Origin: Aeromonas schubertii
GTDB lineage: Bacteria > Pseudomonadota > Gammaproteobacteria > Enterobacterales > Aeromonadaceae
Length of the DNA: 50,245 nucleotides
Direction of reading: 5' to 3'
Assembly: GCF_000820105.1 (NCBI RefSeq)
Contig: NZ_CDDB01000067.1
Location: 1 to 50,245, forward strand
The translations under genes were made by a program, and so were the position numbers. The notes under the pieces were generated by a model. The model made no database searches, was not told the DNA's origin, and saw nothing but the letters and a program-made list of their open reading frames with translations. Within the stretch, counting starts at the first letter, position 1; each line of letters opens with the position of its first letter. This document shows, piece by piece, positions 29,024-38,474 of the stretch.

Positions 29024-29379
29024 AGGCCCGTGGCATGACCCTGCTCGAGGTGATGGTGGCGTTGGCGGTCTTCGCCGTGGCGGGACTCTCTGTGATGAAG
29101 AGCGCCAGCGAGCACCTCTCCGGCCTCTCCTGGCTGCAGGAGAAGACCCTGGCGACCTGGGTGGCCGACAACCAGCTGGTGCAGCTCCGACTCGAGAAGA
29201 AGTGGCCCGGCGACAGCTGGGTCGAGGGGGAGAGTGAGCTGGCCGGCCAGAAGTGGTATTGGCGCTACCGGGGTCAGGCGACCCAGGACGCCAGCCTGCG
29301 CCTGGTCGAGGTGGAGGTGCGCGACACCCCCAAGGGGGAAAACCCCATCACCCTGCTGCGGACCTATATCAACCGATGA
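29020..29379 (+). CDS. exeI: Minor pseudopilin ExeI (GspI)
   Basis: This 119-residue minor pseudopilin nucleates the tip complex with ExeJ and ExeK. The leader is very short (MKARG, cut before [14 protein letters not shown]), with mature residue 1 being Met rather than Phe, as is common in GspI. The GTG start lies inside the last codons of exeH, downstream of a run of GGAGGAGGAG that is an excellent ribosome binding site. The stop overlaps the exeJ start. Confidence 0.95.
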   Translation: MKARGMTLLEVMVALAVFAVAGLSVMKSASEHLSGLSWLQEKTLATWVADNQLVQLRLEKKWPGDSWVEGESELAGQKWYWRYRGQATQDASLRLVEVEVRDTPKGENPITLLRTYINR

Positions 29380-30005
29380 GCACAGAGACCCAGAGGGGCT
29401 TTACCCTGCTCGAGATGCTGGTGGCCATCGCCATCTTCGCCACCCTGAGCCTCGGCGCCTATCAGGTGCTGCAGGGGGTGTTGGCGAGCGACGAGACCGC
29501 CAAGGGCAAGGAGGCGAGGCTGGCCGAGCTGCAACTGGCCATGGGCGCGATGGAGCGGGATCTCACCCAGATGCTGCCGCGCAGCGGCCGCATCGAGGGG
29601 GAGGCCAACAAGGTGGCCATCGCCGCCTCCCGCTTCGGGCAGGAGAGCGAGGATTGGGGCATCGCCTTCATTCGCGGCGGCTGGCTCAACCCCGATGCCA
29701 TGTTCCCCCGCTCCGAGTTGCAGCGGGTCGGCTGGCGTCTCAAGGGGGGCAAGCTCGAGCGCCTCACCTTCCTCTACCCGGATCCGGTGATCGGCGCCGA
29801 GCCCAAGGTTCGCGAGATGCTGGGCGGGGTGACGGCGTTTCGCCTGCAGTTTTTCAACCAGGGGCGCTGGGGTGACGAGTGGAGCCGGCGCGACACCCTG
29901 CCCGAAGGTATCGCCGTGGAGCTGGAGCTGGAAGACTACGGCCTCATCCGTCGTCAGTTCCTGATCGGGGCCGGCGGCCAGAGGATAGAAAATGGGACCC
30001 CGTAA
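29376..30005 (+). CDS. exeJ: Minor pseudopilin ExeJ (GspJ)
   Basis: This 209-residue minor pseudopilin has the leader MSTETQRG cut before [19 protein letters not shown]. The body holds the GspJ pattern ([34 protein letters not shown]). The ATG at 29376 overlaps the exeI stop (ATGA); upstream frame extension is discarded because it lies inside exeI. The 3' end overlaps the exeK start by 14 bases. Confidence 0.95.
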   Translation: MSTETQRGFTLLEMLVAIAIFATLSLGAYQVLQGVLASDETAKGKEARLAELQLAMGAMERDLTQMLPRSGRIEGEANKVAIAASRFGQESEDWGIAFIRGGWLNPDAMFPRSELQRVGWRLKGGKLERLTFLYPDPVIGAEPKVREMLGGVTAFRLQFFNQGRWGDEWSRRDTLPEGIAVELELEDYGLIRRQFLIGAGGQRIENGTP

Positions 30006-31038
30006 GGGCGAGCGGGGCATGGCCCTGCTGGTGGTACTGCTGATCCTGGCGGTCATGGTGATAGTGGCGGCCAACATGAGTGGCCGGCTGCAGATAGAGC
30101 TGCGCCGCACCGCCAATCAGGTCGCCGGCAAGCAGGCCTGGTGGTACGCCCTCTCGGCCGAGGCCCTGGTGGCCAAGGCCCTGGCACAGGATGCCAAGGA
30201 CAGTGCCAACGTCACCCACCTGGGCCAGTATTGGGCCCGCAAGGAGACCGTCTTCCCGGTGCCGGACGGCAAGCTCAAGGGCGAGGTGCGCGATCTCTAC
30301 GGTTGTTTCAATCTCAACAGCCTGGATAGCACGACCGGTGGCACCAATCCGGGGGGAAACAACCCGGATGGCAGCAAGCCCGACGACAAGCCGGCGGGCA
30401 ATCCGGACGATCCCCTGAACCAGCCGCTGGCTGTCCGCACATTGCGGATCCTGTTGGCCGAGCTGGGCATGGAGGAGTACGACGCGGCCCAGTTGAGCGA
30501 TGCCCTGCGCGACTGGATCGACAAGGATACCGTGCTGGTCTCCAGTTACGGGGCCGAGGATGCCTACTACGAGGGGCTCAATCCCCCCTATCTGCCGGCC
30601 AACCAGAGGATGGCTTCCTTGAGTGAGCTGCGAGCGGTACGCGATGTCACCCCCGAGCTCTACCGCAAGCTGGCCCCTTATCTCTGTGTGCGGCCGGACG
30701 GGGATCTCAAGGTCAACGTCAACACCATACCGGCCGATCAGGGGGCACTGCTGACGGCCCTGAGTCTGAACAAGGTCCCCGCCGATGAGGCGAAGCGGAT
30801 CCTGGCCGAGCGCCCCCGCAACGGCTGGAAGAGCAGCGAGGAATTTCTCAAGCTGGTGCCGACCTGGGATCAGAAGGCTCGTGGCTCTGTGGTGGTGAAG
30901 AGTGAACGCTTCTCGGCCCGTCTGGTGGCGGAGGTGGGGGAGAACCGCGCCTTCCTCGTCAGCGAGTTCCAGCGAGAAAAAGACAACAAATTCAAGGTGG
31001 TCCGCCGGCTCCAGGAGAGCGGCGAGACGCTCAAGTGA
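29992..31038 (+). CDS. exeK: Minor pseudopilin ExeK (GspK)
   Basis: This 348-residue largest minor pseudopilin caps the tip. The leader MGPRKGERG is cut before [16 protein letters not shown]; there is no Glu at mature position 5, which is the diagnostic GspK exception. The globular part has a low-complexity Gly/Asn/Asp/Pro insert at about residues 119-142 in the otherwise conserved domain. AGAGGATAG precedes the ATG. Confidence 0.95.
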   Translation: MGPRKGERGMALLVVLLILAVMVIVAANMSGRLQIELRRTANQVAGKQAWWYALSAEALVAKALAQDAKDSANVTHLGQYWARKETVFPVPDGKLKGEVRDLYGCFNLNSLDSTTGGTNPGGNNPDGSKPDDKPAGNPDDPLNQPLAVRTLRILLAELGMEEYDAAQLSDALRDWIDKDTVLVSSYGAEDAYYEGLNPPYLPANQRMASLSELRAVRDVTPELYRKLAPYLCVRPDGDLKVNVNTIPADQGALLTALSLNKVPADEAKRILAERPRNGWKSSEEFLKLVPTWDQKARGSVVVKSERFSARLVAEVGENRAFLVSEFQREKDNKFKVVRRLQESGETLK

Positions 31039-31048
31039 GGATGATAAG

Positions 31049-32224
31049 GTGAGCGAGAGTCTGGTCGTCCGACTCGGGACGAGTCGGGAGCAGCCGGTGC
31101 ATTGGCTGGTCTGGTCGGTGGAGCAGGGGGAGATCATCGCCTCTGGCATCCTCCCCTCGGCCCAAGCCCTCGGCGAATTGAAGGAGCGTGCCGGTGGCCG
31201 CCCCGTGGTGGTGCTGGTACCGGGTAGCAGCCTGATCCTGCGCCGGGTGACCCTGCCCGGCCGTTATGGGCGGCAATCCCACAAGGCGCTGCCCTACCTG
31301 CTCGAGGAGCAGGTCGCCTCGGATGTGGAGTCGCTGCACATCGCCGTGCTGGGTCACGACGGCAACCAGGTGGATCTGGCGGCGCTCGATCGGGAGCAGA
31401 TGCAGAGCTGGCTCGCCTGGCTCGGCGAGGCAGATCTCACCAGCCGCAAGCTGTTGCCGGATGTGCTGGCCCTGCCGCTCCCCGCCGAGGGGTGGGCCGC
31501 CCTGCAGCTCGGCGACGAGTGGCTGCTGCGTCAGGGTGAGTGTCAGGGAATGGTGGCGGAGGCAGCCCTGCTGCCCCTGCTACTGGACGGGGAACATCCC
31601 CCCATCCATGCCCACACCGCCCTGCCGGCCGGGGTGAGCGGCCAGTGGCAGGCTGCCGATCCCGAGCTCCCCATGTTGTTGCTGGCGCGCGGCGCCCTGA
31701 CCAGCCGGGTCAACCTGCTGCAGGGCGACTTCAAGCCCCGGAGTGATCTGTTCAAGCACTGGCGCCCCTGGCGCAAGGTGGCCATCGCCGCCGCCGTGCT
31801 GCTGCTGATGGTGCTGGGGAACCGGGGCCTCGACCTCTATCGTCTCGACGCCAGCGACAAGGCCCTCAAGGCCGAGATCCGTCAGGTCTATACCCGCATC
31901 TTCCCGGGCGAGACCCGCATCGTGAACGTGCGTGGCCAGATGGAGCAGCACCTGCGGGTGCTGGGGCAGGATAACCGGGGTGGCTTGCTGCTCTGGATGA
32001 CCGAGTTGGCTCCCGTCTTCGCCCAGGTGCAGGGGCTCAAGCCCCAGGTGATCCGCTTCGACGCGGATCGCCGTGAGCTGCGTCTGCAGGTGACGGCTCC
32101 CGGCTTTGCCGAGGTTGAGCGCTTCCGCGAGCTGGCGGGCAAGGGGTTTGCCGTGCAACAGGGGGAGCTGCGTAGCGAAGAGGGCAAGGTTGAAGGCATG
32201 CTGATTCTGAGGAGCAAGGGATGA
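31049..32224 (+). CDS. exeL: Type II secretion protein ExeL (GspL)
   Basis: This 391-residue bitopic inner-membrane protein has a cytoplasmic actin-like domain (residues 1-235) that recruits ExeE. A membrane segment follows at about 243-262 ([15 protein letters not shown]), then a periplasmic ferredoxin-like domain. GTG at 31049 is the start, with GAGGA upstream, 10 bases after the exeK stop. The exeM ATG overlaps its stop. Confidence 0.94.
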   Translation: MSESLVVRLGTSREQPVHWLVWSVEQGEIIASGILPSAQALGELKERAGGRPVVVLVPGSSLILRRVTLPGRYGRQSHKALPYLLEEQVASDVESLHIAVLGHDGNQVDLAALDREQMQSWLAWLGEADLTSRKLLPDVLALPLPAEGWAALQLGDEWLLRQGECQGMVAEAALLPLLLDGEHPPIHAHTALPAGVSGQWQAADPELPMLLLARGALTSRVNLLQGDFKPRSDLFKHWRPWRKVAIAAAVLLLMVLGNRGLDLYRLDASDKALKAEIRQVYTRIFPGETRIVNVRGQMEQHLRVLGQDNRGGLLLWMTELAPVFAQVQGLKPQVIRFDADRRELRLQVTAPGFAEVERFRELAGKGFAVQQGELRSEEGKVEGMLILRSKG

Positions 32225-32712
32225 TGGAGCCACTGCGCGCCTGGTGGGGGGGCATCACCCCCCGCGAACAGAAGATGGTGGGAGCGGCCGGCGCCATGCT
32301 GGTGGTGGGTCTCTTCTATTGGGGACTGTGGCAGCCCCTGGCGGATCGGGTCGCCGAGCGGGAGCGCCAGGTGGCCGCCCAGCAGCGGACCCTGGCCTGG
32401 CTCAAGGAGAAGGGGGAGCTGGTGCTGGCCATGCGGGGCAACAGCGGCGGCCAGATCGACACCTCAGGCACCCTGGAGGGGGTGGTCAACCGCACCGCCT
32501 TCAATCACAAGATCACCATCGCCCGGCTGCAGCCCCAGGGTCAGGAGTTGCAGGTGTGGATCGACACCATTCCCTTCGACACCCTGATGCTCTGGATGGC
32601 CGATCTCACCGACCGTTACGGGGTGCAGATCAAGGTGATCGAGATCGCCCGTGAGAACCTGCCCCCCGGCATGGTGAAGATTCGTCGTCTGCAGTTGAGC
32701 CGTCCCGTATGA
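32221..32712 (+). CDS. exeM: Type II secretion protein ExeM (GspM)
   Basis: This 163-residue inner-membrane protein partners and stabilises ExeL. It has a short cytoplasmic start ([13 protein letters not shown]), one membrane segment at about residues 19-38, a coiled region, and a periplasmic ferredoxin-like domain. The ATG at 32221 overlaps the exeL stop; a second ATG follows immediately and could equally be used. It overlaps exeN by four bases. Confidence 0.93.
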   Translation: MMEPLRAWWGGITPREQKMVGAAGAMLVVGLFYWGLWQPLADRVAERERQVAAQQRTLAWLKEKGELVLAMRGNSGGQIDTSGTLEGVVNRTAFNHKITIARLQPQGQELQVWIDTIPFDTLMLWMADLTDRYGVQIKVIEIARENLPPGMVKIRRLQLSRPV

Positions 32713-33467
32713 AACAGCGCATCCTGATCGCCTTGCTCTTCCTCGTCGCCTACCTTGGCTTCCTCATCGCCCGTCTGCCGGCGGATCTGGTGGTGCGCTA
32801 CGCCCCCCTGCCACCCATGGTGAGCCTGGAGGGGGTGAGCGGCACCCTCTGGCAGGGGCAGGCCGCCCGGCTGCAGGTCGCCTCCGAGTCGTTTAGCAAC
32901 CTGAGCTGGGATCTCGAGGTCGGCTCGTTGCTGACCCTCTCTCCCCGGGTGGCTTTGCGCTTCGGCCAGCGCGGTGGTCTCAACGGCGAGGCGCTGGTGG
33001 GGTGGCAGCAGAGCCGCATCACGGCCCGGGATCTGGTGCTCAACATGCCGGCCCCCTGGCTCCTCTCCCGCTTGCCCCTGCGCCTGCCCTTCCCCCTCGA
33101 GGTGGCGGGTCAGCTGCAGCTCAAGGTGGACGAGTTCGCCCAGGGCCAGCCCTGGTGCGAGAGCCTCTACGGGACCCTGGATTGGGTCGGCGCCCGCGCC
33201 GACACCCCGGCCGGCAAGCTGGATCTGGCGGATCCCTCCGCCAAGCTGCTGTGCCAGCAGGGCAAGCTGGTGGCCGAGCTGCGCCAATCCTCCGAACAGG
33301 TGTCGCTCACCGGCAAGGTGGAGCTGATGGCGGGGCGCCAGTTCCTGTTCCAGGGCTTCCTCAAGCCGGGATCCGAGCTGCCCGAGCAGATGCGCCAGGG
33401 ACTCCCCTTCCTCGGCCAGCCCGACAGTCAGGGGCGCTACCCCCTGCGCGAGCAGGGCTACTTCTAG
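32709..33467 (+). CDS. exeN: Type II secretion protein ExeN (GspN)
   Basis: This 252-residue protein has an N-terminal membrane anchor (about residues 4-22), and the rest is periplasmic. The beta-rich GspN pattern (VSLEGVSGTLWQGQAARLQV, FPLEVAGQLQLKVDEF) is clear. GspN is absent from many type II systems and its role is not settled. It is the last gene of the operon, followed by a hairpin terminator. Confidence 0.92.
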   Translation: MKQRILIALLFLVAYLGFLIARLPADLVVRYAPLPPMVSLEGVSGTLWQGQAARLQVASESFSNLSWDLEVGSLLTLSPRVALRFGQRGGLNGEALVGWQQSRITARDLVLNMPAPWLLSRLPLRLPFPLEVAGQLQLKVDEFAQGQPWCESLYGTLDWVGARADTPAGKLDLADPSAKLLCQQGKLVAELRQSSEQVSLTGKVELMAGRQFLFQGFLKPGSELPEQMRQGLPFLGQPDSQGRYPLREQGYF

Positions 33468-33486
33468 GCGCCTGAGCCAAGACGAG

Positions 33487-33512
33487 AGACCCGCCATCCG
33501 GCGGGTCTTCTC
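33487..33512. terminator. Terminator at the end of exeC-N, possibly bidirectional
   Basis: AGACCCGCC (33487-33495) pairs with GGCGGGTCT (33500-33508) around ATCC, followed by TCTCATT. It lies 19 bases after exeN and touches the stop of the convergent LuxR-type gene. The T-tract is modest. Confidence 0.65.
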
Positions 33513-34299
33513 ATTGGGCGACCAGCTGGCCGAGAAACAGGGTGAAGAGATCGGCGCGGGAGGCGAGCCCCAGCTTGGCGTAGAGGTGCTTGCGGTGGTT
33601 CTTGACCGTGCCCGGGGCGATGGCGAGGCGCAGGGCTATGGTCTCGGTGTCGAGGCCGTGCAGGATCAGGGTGGCCACCTCCCGCTCGCGACGGGTCAGG
33701 TGGGGGCCACCCAGACGAGGCAGCGTGGTGGTGATGATCTCCCGGATCCGCGCCAGATCCTCGCGCCCCGGCGGGGCGGCGGGCAGGGGATCGCTCATCT
33801 GGCCCCAGTGCTGGCGACAGAGGGCGTGCACCAGGGGGAAGTGCTGGCGCAGCCGGGCCAGCTCGGCCGCGCTCACCGGCCGCCCCTTGCCGAGGCGACC
33901 GAGGAAGATCACCAGGGCGAAGCCGGGCCGCAGGGGCAGGTGCAGCCCCAGCTCCTCGCGCCAGCCGGTGGCCCGGTAGAAGGCGCGCACATAGTCGGGC
34001 TCGAGCCCGGCGCGGCGCGACACCTCGGCCAGGGTCCAGACTCCCGCCTCCAGCCCCTGTTGCAGGGCGAGCAGGAAGGGATCCTGGCGGTGGGCCCCGG
34101 TGAGGTAGCGCTCGAACAGCAGCTCACGGCGATCGGGCAGGGTGTCGTAGAGGTAGAGGGGGCGGCGGTCGTGACCCAGCACCAGGGCGCAGTCGAAGGC
34201 GGCCCACTGGCGCAGCAGGGCCACCAGGGCGGCGGGAAAGCCGGGCTGGTGCAGCGCCGCGACGGCGTGGGTCAGGGCATCGCTGAGGGGGGTAGACAT
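33511..34299 (-). CDS. LuxR-family transcriptional regulator
   Basis: This 262-residue DNA-binding protein has a C-terminal LuxR/FixJ helix-turn-helix at about residues 199-257 ([21 protein letters not shown]...[16 protein letters not shown]). The N-terminal 190 residues contain no receiver aspartate and no obvious autoinducer domain, so the signal is unknown. There is no neighbouring synthase. It is divergent from tyrS, with a perfect dyad between them that may be its operator. The ribosome binding site is weak. Confidence 0.85.
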   Translation of the reverse strand: MSTPLSDALTHAVAALHQPGFPAALVALLRQWAAFDCALVLGHDRRPLYLYDTLPDRRELLFERYLTGAHRQDPFLLALQQGLEAGVWTLAEVSRRAGLEPDYVRAFYRATGWREELGLHLPLRPGFALVIFLGRLGKGRPVSAAELARLRQHFPLVHALCRQHWGQMSDPLPAAPPGREDLARIREIITTTLPRLGGPHLTRREREVATLILHGLDTETIALRLAIAPGTVKNHRKHLYAKLGLASRADLFTLFLGQLVAQ

Positions 34300-34352
34300 G
34301 GCGAGCAGTGGGTTCGGATAGGTGGCCCCATGCTAGCACCGGATCCCCAAAC

Positions 34353-34368
34353 TGTCCCCTGGGGGACA
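34353..34368. promoter_or_regulatory. Dyad TGTCCCC-TG-GGGGACA
   Basis: A perfect 7-bp inverted repeat with a 2-base centre lies between the LuxR-type gene (54 bp away) and tyrS (60 bp away). The loop is too short and there is no T-tract, so it is not a terminator. It is a likely operator for the adjacent regulator (inference). Confidence 0.5.
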
Positions 34369-34427
34369 TATTCGGCGCGGGCCAAAGCGGTGAGGATGTG
34401 GCCTTTTCCCCGCTATCTGGAGACCCC

Positions 34428-35693
34428 ATGACCGCTTCTTCCCTGCTCGACGATCTGATGGCGCGCGGGCTCATTGCCCAGCAGAGCGATCCCGAGGCCC
34501 TCGCCTCACACCTCACTACCCAGCGCACCGTCTATTGCGGCTTCGATCCCACCGCCGGCAGCCTGCACATCGGCCATCTGGTGCCGCTCCTGATGCTGCG
34601 CCGCTTCCAGCTCGCCGGCCACACCCCGGTGGCCCTGGTGGGCGGGGCCACCGGCCTTATCGGCGATCCCAGCTTCAAGGCAACCGAACGAACCCTCAAC
34701 AGTGCCGACACCGTGCAGGGTTGGGTGGCCAGCCTGTCGGCCCAGATAAGCGCCCTGCTGCCGGCGAGCGACGGGCTTACCGCCCCGCTGCTGGTCAACA
34801 ACGCCGACTGGATAGGGCAGATGTCGGCCCTCGATTTTCTGCGGGGCATCGGCAAGCACTTCTCGGTCAATGCCATGCTGGCGCGGGAATCGGTGCGCCA
34901 GCGCCTCGCCCGCCCGGATCAGGGCATCTCGTTCACCGAGTTCTCCTACGCCCTGCTGCAATCCCAGGACTTCGCCGTGCTCAACCAGCGCCTCGGCTGC
35001 ACCCTGCAGATCGGCGGCAACGACCAGTGGGGCAACATCACCAGCGGCATGGATCTCACCCGGCGCCTCCATCAGGCCCAGGTGTACGGCATGACGCTGC
35101 CGCTCATCACCAAGGCCGACGGCACCAAGTTCGGCAAGACCGAGGGGGGCGCAATCTGGCTCGATCCGGCGCTCACCTCCCCTTACGCCTTCTACCAGTT
35201 CTGGCTCGGCACTGCGGACGAGGATGTCTACCGCTTCCTGCGCTACTACAGCTTTATGCCGCTCTCCGCCATTGCAGAGCTGGAGGCGGAGGATGCCAAG
35301 CGGCAGGGGCGCAAGCAGGCCCAGCAGGTGCTGGCCGACGAGCTGACCGAACTGGTCCACGGCAAGGGGGCGCTGGCGGCGGCGCGGCGTATCAGCGAGC
35401 TCTTGTTCAGCGGCGACGTGGCGCGCCTTGGTGAGAGCGATTTGGCCCAGCTGGCCCAGGATGGTCTGCCGAGCAGCCCCATCGAGGGGGAAACGGATCT
35501 GGTGACCCTGTTGGTGGCGTGCGGGCTGGCGAACTCCAGGCGCATCGCCCGCGAGCTGCTGGCGGCGGGGGCGGTCAGTCTCAACGGCGTTATCCGCCAG
35601 GATGGGCCAATGGCCGACGGCGACTGGCTGTTTGGCCGCTACCTGCTGCTGCGCCGGGGCAAGAAGCAGTACCACCTGGTGATCCGCTCATGA
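34428..35693 (+). CDS. tyrS: Tyrosyl-tRNA synthetase
   Basis: This enzyme attaches tyrosine to tRNA-Tyr. The 421-residue product resembles the E. coli enzyme along its length. The class I HIGH signature is SLHIGHL at 45-51, the KMSKS-like loop is KFGKT at 234-238, and there is a C-terminal S4 RNA-binding domain from about residue 355 ([22 protein letters not shown]). The ATG at 34428 has CTGGAG upstream. Its last six bases overlap the convergent LysR gene. No T-box or other leader element was seen. Confidence 0.95.
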   Translation: MTASSLLDDLMARGLIAQQSDPEALASHLTTQRTVYCGFDPTAGSLHIGHLVPLLMLRRFQLAGHTPVALVGGATGLIGDPSFKATERTLNSADTVQGWVASLSAQISALLPASDGLTAPLLVNNADWIGQMSALDFLRGIGKHFSVNAMLARESVRQRLARPDQGISFTEFSYALLQSQDFAVLNQRLGCTLQIGGNDQWGNITSGMDLTRRLHQAQVYGMTLPLITKADGTKFGKTEGGAIWLDPALTSPYAFYQFWLGTADEDVYRFLRYYSFMPLSAIAELEAEDAKRQGRKQAQQVLADELTELVHGKGALAAARRISELLFSGDVARLGESDLAQLAQDGLPSSPIEGETDLVTLLVACGLANSRRIARELLAAGAVSLNGVIRQDGPMADGDWLFGRYLLLRRGKKQYHLVIRS

Positions 35694-36593
35694 GGGGGTG
35701 AGCGCCTCGATGACGTAGTCGAGGAAGTGGCCGACCAGGGCCGACTCGGCCCGGCGCTGGGTGTAGAGGGCGCAGAAATGGGCCCCCTTGGGACGGTAGT
35801 CGGGCAGCACCTCGCGCACCACCCCCTCGGCCAGCTCGGCCGCCACCAGGTAGCGCGGCAAGCGGGCGATTCCCAGCCCCTGGCGCATCGCCTGGTGGAT
35901 TGCCTTCTTGCTGCTGAAGGCCAGCTCGCCCGCCACTTCCAGCGGGATCTCGCGCCCCTGGGCAAGCAGGGTCCAGCGCTCGTGGCGGCCGTAATCCCGG
36001 CTGCGGGTGATGAGGGAGTGCTGCTGCAGATCCTGCGGCTCGCTCAAGGGCGGGTGGCGGTCCAGGTAGTCGGCGCTGGCGCAGAGCACCAGATCGTCCA
36101 CCCCGATGGGGCGCGCCAGATAGGGCTGGCTGCCAAGCTCGGTGCTGCGAAACGCCACGTGCAGGTTGTCGCGCAGCAGGTCGGCCGGGGTATTGCTGAA
36201 GTCGGCGATGATCCGCACCTCGGGGTGGTTGGCGCGAAAGCGCAGCAGCACCGGGGTCAGCACCACCTCGCCCCACAGATCCGGCGCCGTGATGCGCAGC
36301 TCCCCGCACAGGGCCGAGCGGCGGCGCTGCAGGCCGTCCAGCAGTTGCTCGTGCAGGGCGATCATCTGGTCGGCCTGGCGGTAGGTGAGCTCCCCCGCGT
36401 CGGTCAGCTGCACCCGGCGGGTGGTGCGGCTCAGGAGCGTGTTGCCGAGGCTCTGCTCCAGGTGGCGCAGATCCTTGGAGGCCTTGCTCGGTGTGATGCC
36501 GAGCTGGGCCGCGGCGGCGGCGAAGGATCCGCAGCGGACGATGGCGACCAGCAGGCGCATCAGGTAGAGGGTGTCGAGCTTGTGGTGACGCAT
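35688..36593 (-). CDS. LysR-family transcriptional regulator
   Basis: This 301-residue regulator has an N-terminal winged helix-turn-helix (about residues 8-65; [21 protein letters not shown]) and a periplasmic-binding-like effector domain (90-295). It is divergent from the oxidoreductase gene with a 116-bp intergenic space, the usual arrangement for a LysR protein controlling its neighbour. The effector is unknown. The 3' end overlaps tyrS by six bases, tail to tail. Confidence 0.9.
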   Translation of the reverse strand: MRHHKLDTLYLMRLLVAIVRCGSFAAAAAQLGITPSKASKDLRHLEQSLGNTLLSRTTRRVQLTDAGELTYRQADQMIALHEQLLDGLQRRRSALCGELRITAPDLWGEVVLTPVLLRFRANHPEVRIIADFSNTPADLLRDNLHVAFRSTELGSQPYLARPIGVDDLVLCASADYLDRHPPLSEPQDLQQHSLITRSRDYGRHERWTLLAQGREIPLEVAGELAFSSKKAIHQAMRQGLGIARLPRYLVAAELAEGVVREVLPDYRPKGAHFCALYTQRRAESALVGHFLDYVIEALTPS

Positions 36594-36642
36594 GAGGGGT
36601 GACCTATTGTGTCTTACTGGGAATGAATGCCTTGCTTGTGTG

Positions 36643-36660
36643 CCTGATTATATCCTGATT
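36643..36660. promoter_or_regulatory. Direct repeat CCTGATT-N4-CCTGATT
   Basis: Two identical 7-mers start 11 bases apart, one helical turn, in the LysR-oxidoreductase intergenic space. Such phased repeats often mark regulator contacts. Role inferred only. Confidence 0.35.
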
Positions 36661-36709
36661 GTCCCGGTTTATAGTGGCGGCCATTCCATTGCGATCCCGG
36701 GAGAGGGCG

Positions 36710-37816
36710 ATGAACAAGTCACTTGGCGACAGCTTCCACTTCGAGCGGGCCGGATTACGGCTCAAGAACCGGGCCGTGCTGGCCCCTTTGACCCACAACA
36801 TGAGCGGTGCAGGCGGCGATCCCGCTCAGGCCGAGCTCGACTGGTTGGCGCGCTGCGCCCGGGGCGGCTTCGGTCTGCTCATCGCCGCCGCCACCCAGGT
36901 GCAGCCTGGTGGACGCTGCTGGGCCGGACAGCCGGCCCTGATGACCGACACTCAGCAGCAGGCCTTCACGGCCCTGGCCGACAGTGCGCGGCAGGCCGGG
37001 GCACTGGCGGTGGTGCAACTGCATCACGGCGGGATGCGGGCCCTGCCCGAACTGAACGACGGGGCGCCGGTCGGCCCGTGCGCGCTGGCACCGGGCGGGC
37101 GCTACCCCCTCGGGGTCAAGGGGCTGAGCGAGGAGGGGATTCTTACGCTGATCGAGGCCTTCGTGGGCGCCGCCGAGCGGGCCCATGGCGCCGGCCTGCA
37201 CGGGGTCGAGCTGCACGCAGCCCACCACTTCCTGCTCTGCAACTTCCTCAACCCCCTGCACAACCGGCGCACCGACCGCTGGGGCGGCAGCATCGCCAAC
37301 CGGGCGCGGATCCTGGTGGAGATAGTGCGCGGCATTCGCGCCCGCCTGCCCCGGAGCTTTCTGATCGGGGTGCGTCTCTCCCCCGAGAGCTATGCCCATA
37401 TCCAGGGCATAGCGCTGCCCCATCAGCTGGCGGTGGCGCGCCTGCTGGCGGACGAGGGGATCGACTACCTGCACTTCTCCATGGGGGACAGCTTCAAGGC
37501 GGTGGCGGGGGATCCCGATGGCGGCGCCCTGCTGGAGGCGGTGCGGGTCGGGCTGGCCGGACGGGTGCCCCTCATGGTGGCGGGCAAGATCCATGACGCC
37601 GCCTCGGCCGAGCTGGCCCTGGCTGGCGGCGCCGATCTGGTGGCGGTGGGCACGGCGGCCATCGGCAATCCGGACTGGATGGAACGGGTGAGCCGCGGCC
37701 TGCCCCTGCGGCGCGCCCCCTTCACGGCGGCGCACCTCGCAGCGCTTGGCTTCACCCCAAGCGCCCTCGACTACCTGGCCGGCATGGGGGTGCTTGCCCC
37801 GTGCGATGCGGCCTGA
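36710..37816 (+). CDS. NADH:flavin oxidoreductase (Old Yellow Enzyme family)
   Basis: This 368-residue FMN-dependent TIM-barrel reductase of the OYE family is probably a cytoplasmic ene-reductase. Family marks are VLAPLTHNMS near residues 23-31, VQLHHGG at 102-108, the substrate-binding pair in VELHAAHHFL at 166-175, and RTDRWGGS at 187-194. Phosphate-binding segments follow (LMVAGKI, GGADLVAVG). The ATG at 36710 has GGGAGAGGG in front. LysE-type exporter gene follows after seven bases, so the two form an operon probably controlled by the divergent LysR protein. Substrate unknown. Confidence 0.9.
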   Translation: MNKSLGDSFHFERAGLRLKNRAVLAPLTHNMSGAGGDPAQAELDWLARCARGGFGLLIAAATQVQPGGRCWAGQPALMTDTQQQAFTALADSARQAGALAVVQLHHGGMRALPELNDGAPVGPCALAPGGRYPLGVKGLSEEGILTLIEAFVGAAERAHGAGLHGVELHAAHHFLLCNFLNPLHNRRTDRWGGSIANRARILVEIVRGIRARLPRSFLIGVRLSPESYAHIQGIALPHQLAVARLLADEGIDYLHFSMGDSFKAVAGDPDGGALLEAVRVGLAGRVPLMVAGKIHDAASAELALAGGADLVAVGTAAIGNPDWMERVSRGLPLRRAPFTAAHLAALGFTPSALDYLAGMGVLAPCDAA

Positions 37817-37823
37817 GGGGGAC

Positions 37824-38438
37824 ATGATGAGCGAGTGGACCCTGCTTTTGATGTTTATCCCGACCTTCTTTCTCATCTCGGTCTCACCCGGCCTTTGCAT
37901 GATGCTGGCCATGAGCTTTGGCGCCAGCCTGGGGCTGCGCCGCACCTTGTGGGTCATCGCTGGCGAGCTGGTCGGGGTGGGGCTGATTGCCCTCACCGCC
38001 TTGCTCGGCTACACCCGGGTTCTGGCCGAGCAGCCGGCCCTGATGCAGGGGTTCAAATACCTCGGCGCCCTCTATCTGCTCTGGATGGGGGTGGCGAGCT
38101 GGCGCGGCGGCGGGCAGGCGGGGGCGACCCGTCAGGAGGACAGCGGCCGCCCTGGACTGGTGCTGCGCGGCTTTACCGTCGCCATCTCCAACCCCAAGTC
38201 CTGGCTCTTCATGATGACCCTGCTGCCGCCCTTCATCAGCCCGGCCCTCTCGACCGAGTTGCAGACCCTGCTGTTCGTCGCCCTGGTCATCCTGATCGAG
38301 TGCGTCAACTTGCTGCTCTATGCCTACGGCGGGCAGCGGGCAAACCAGCTGCTGCAAGGGCAGGGGCGCGGGGATCTGCTGGGGCGGGTCTCCTCCCTGC
38401 TGATGATGGGCGTCGCCGGCTACTGGCTGCTGACCTGA
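37824..38438 (+). CDS. LysE/RhtB-family exporter
   Basis: This 204-residue inner-membrane protein has about six hydrophobic segments and the family motif VSPGLCMMLAMSFGASLG near residues 18-35, so it is predicted to export amino acids or related metabolites. A segment FTVAISNPKSWLFMM near 117-131 is typical of the family. Two adjacent ATG codons (37824, 37827) follow GAGGGGG; the second has better spacing. It is co-transcribed with the OYE-like gene, suggesting that the exported compound is linked to that reaction (inference). Confidence 0.9.
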   Translation: MMSEWTLLLMFIPTFFLISVSPGLCMMLAMSFGASLGLRRTLWVIAGELVGVGLIALTALLGYTRVLAEQPALMQGFKYLGALYLLWMGVASWRGGGQAGATRQEDSGRPGLVLRGFTVAISNPKSWLFMMTLLPPFISPALSTELQTLLFVALVILIECVNLLLYAYGGQRANQLLQGQGRGDLLGRVSSLLMMGVAGYWLLT

Positions 38439-38443
38439 TATGA

Positions 38444-38468
38444 CAAGGCCCTCGCGAGGAGGGCCTTG
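38444..38468. terminator. Hairpin between convergent LysE-type gene and yrfG
   Basis: CAAGGCCCTC and GAGGGCCTTG form a 10-bp perfect stem with a 5-nt loop between two convergent genes. Neither side has a T-tract, so it may act as a transcription pause or RNA end-protecting hairpin for both. Confidence 0.5.
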
Positions 38469-38474
38469 AGCGTG

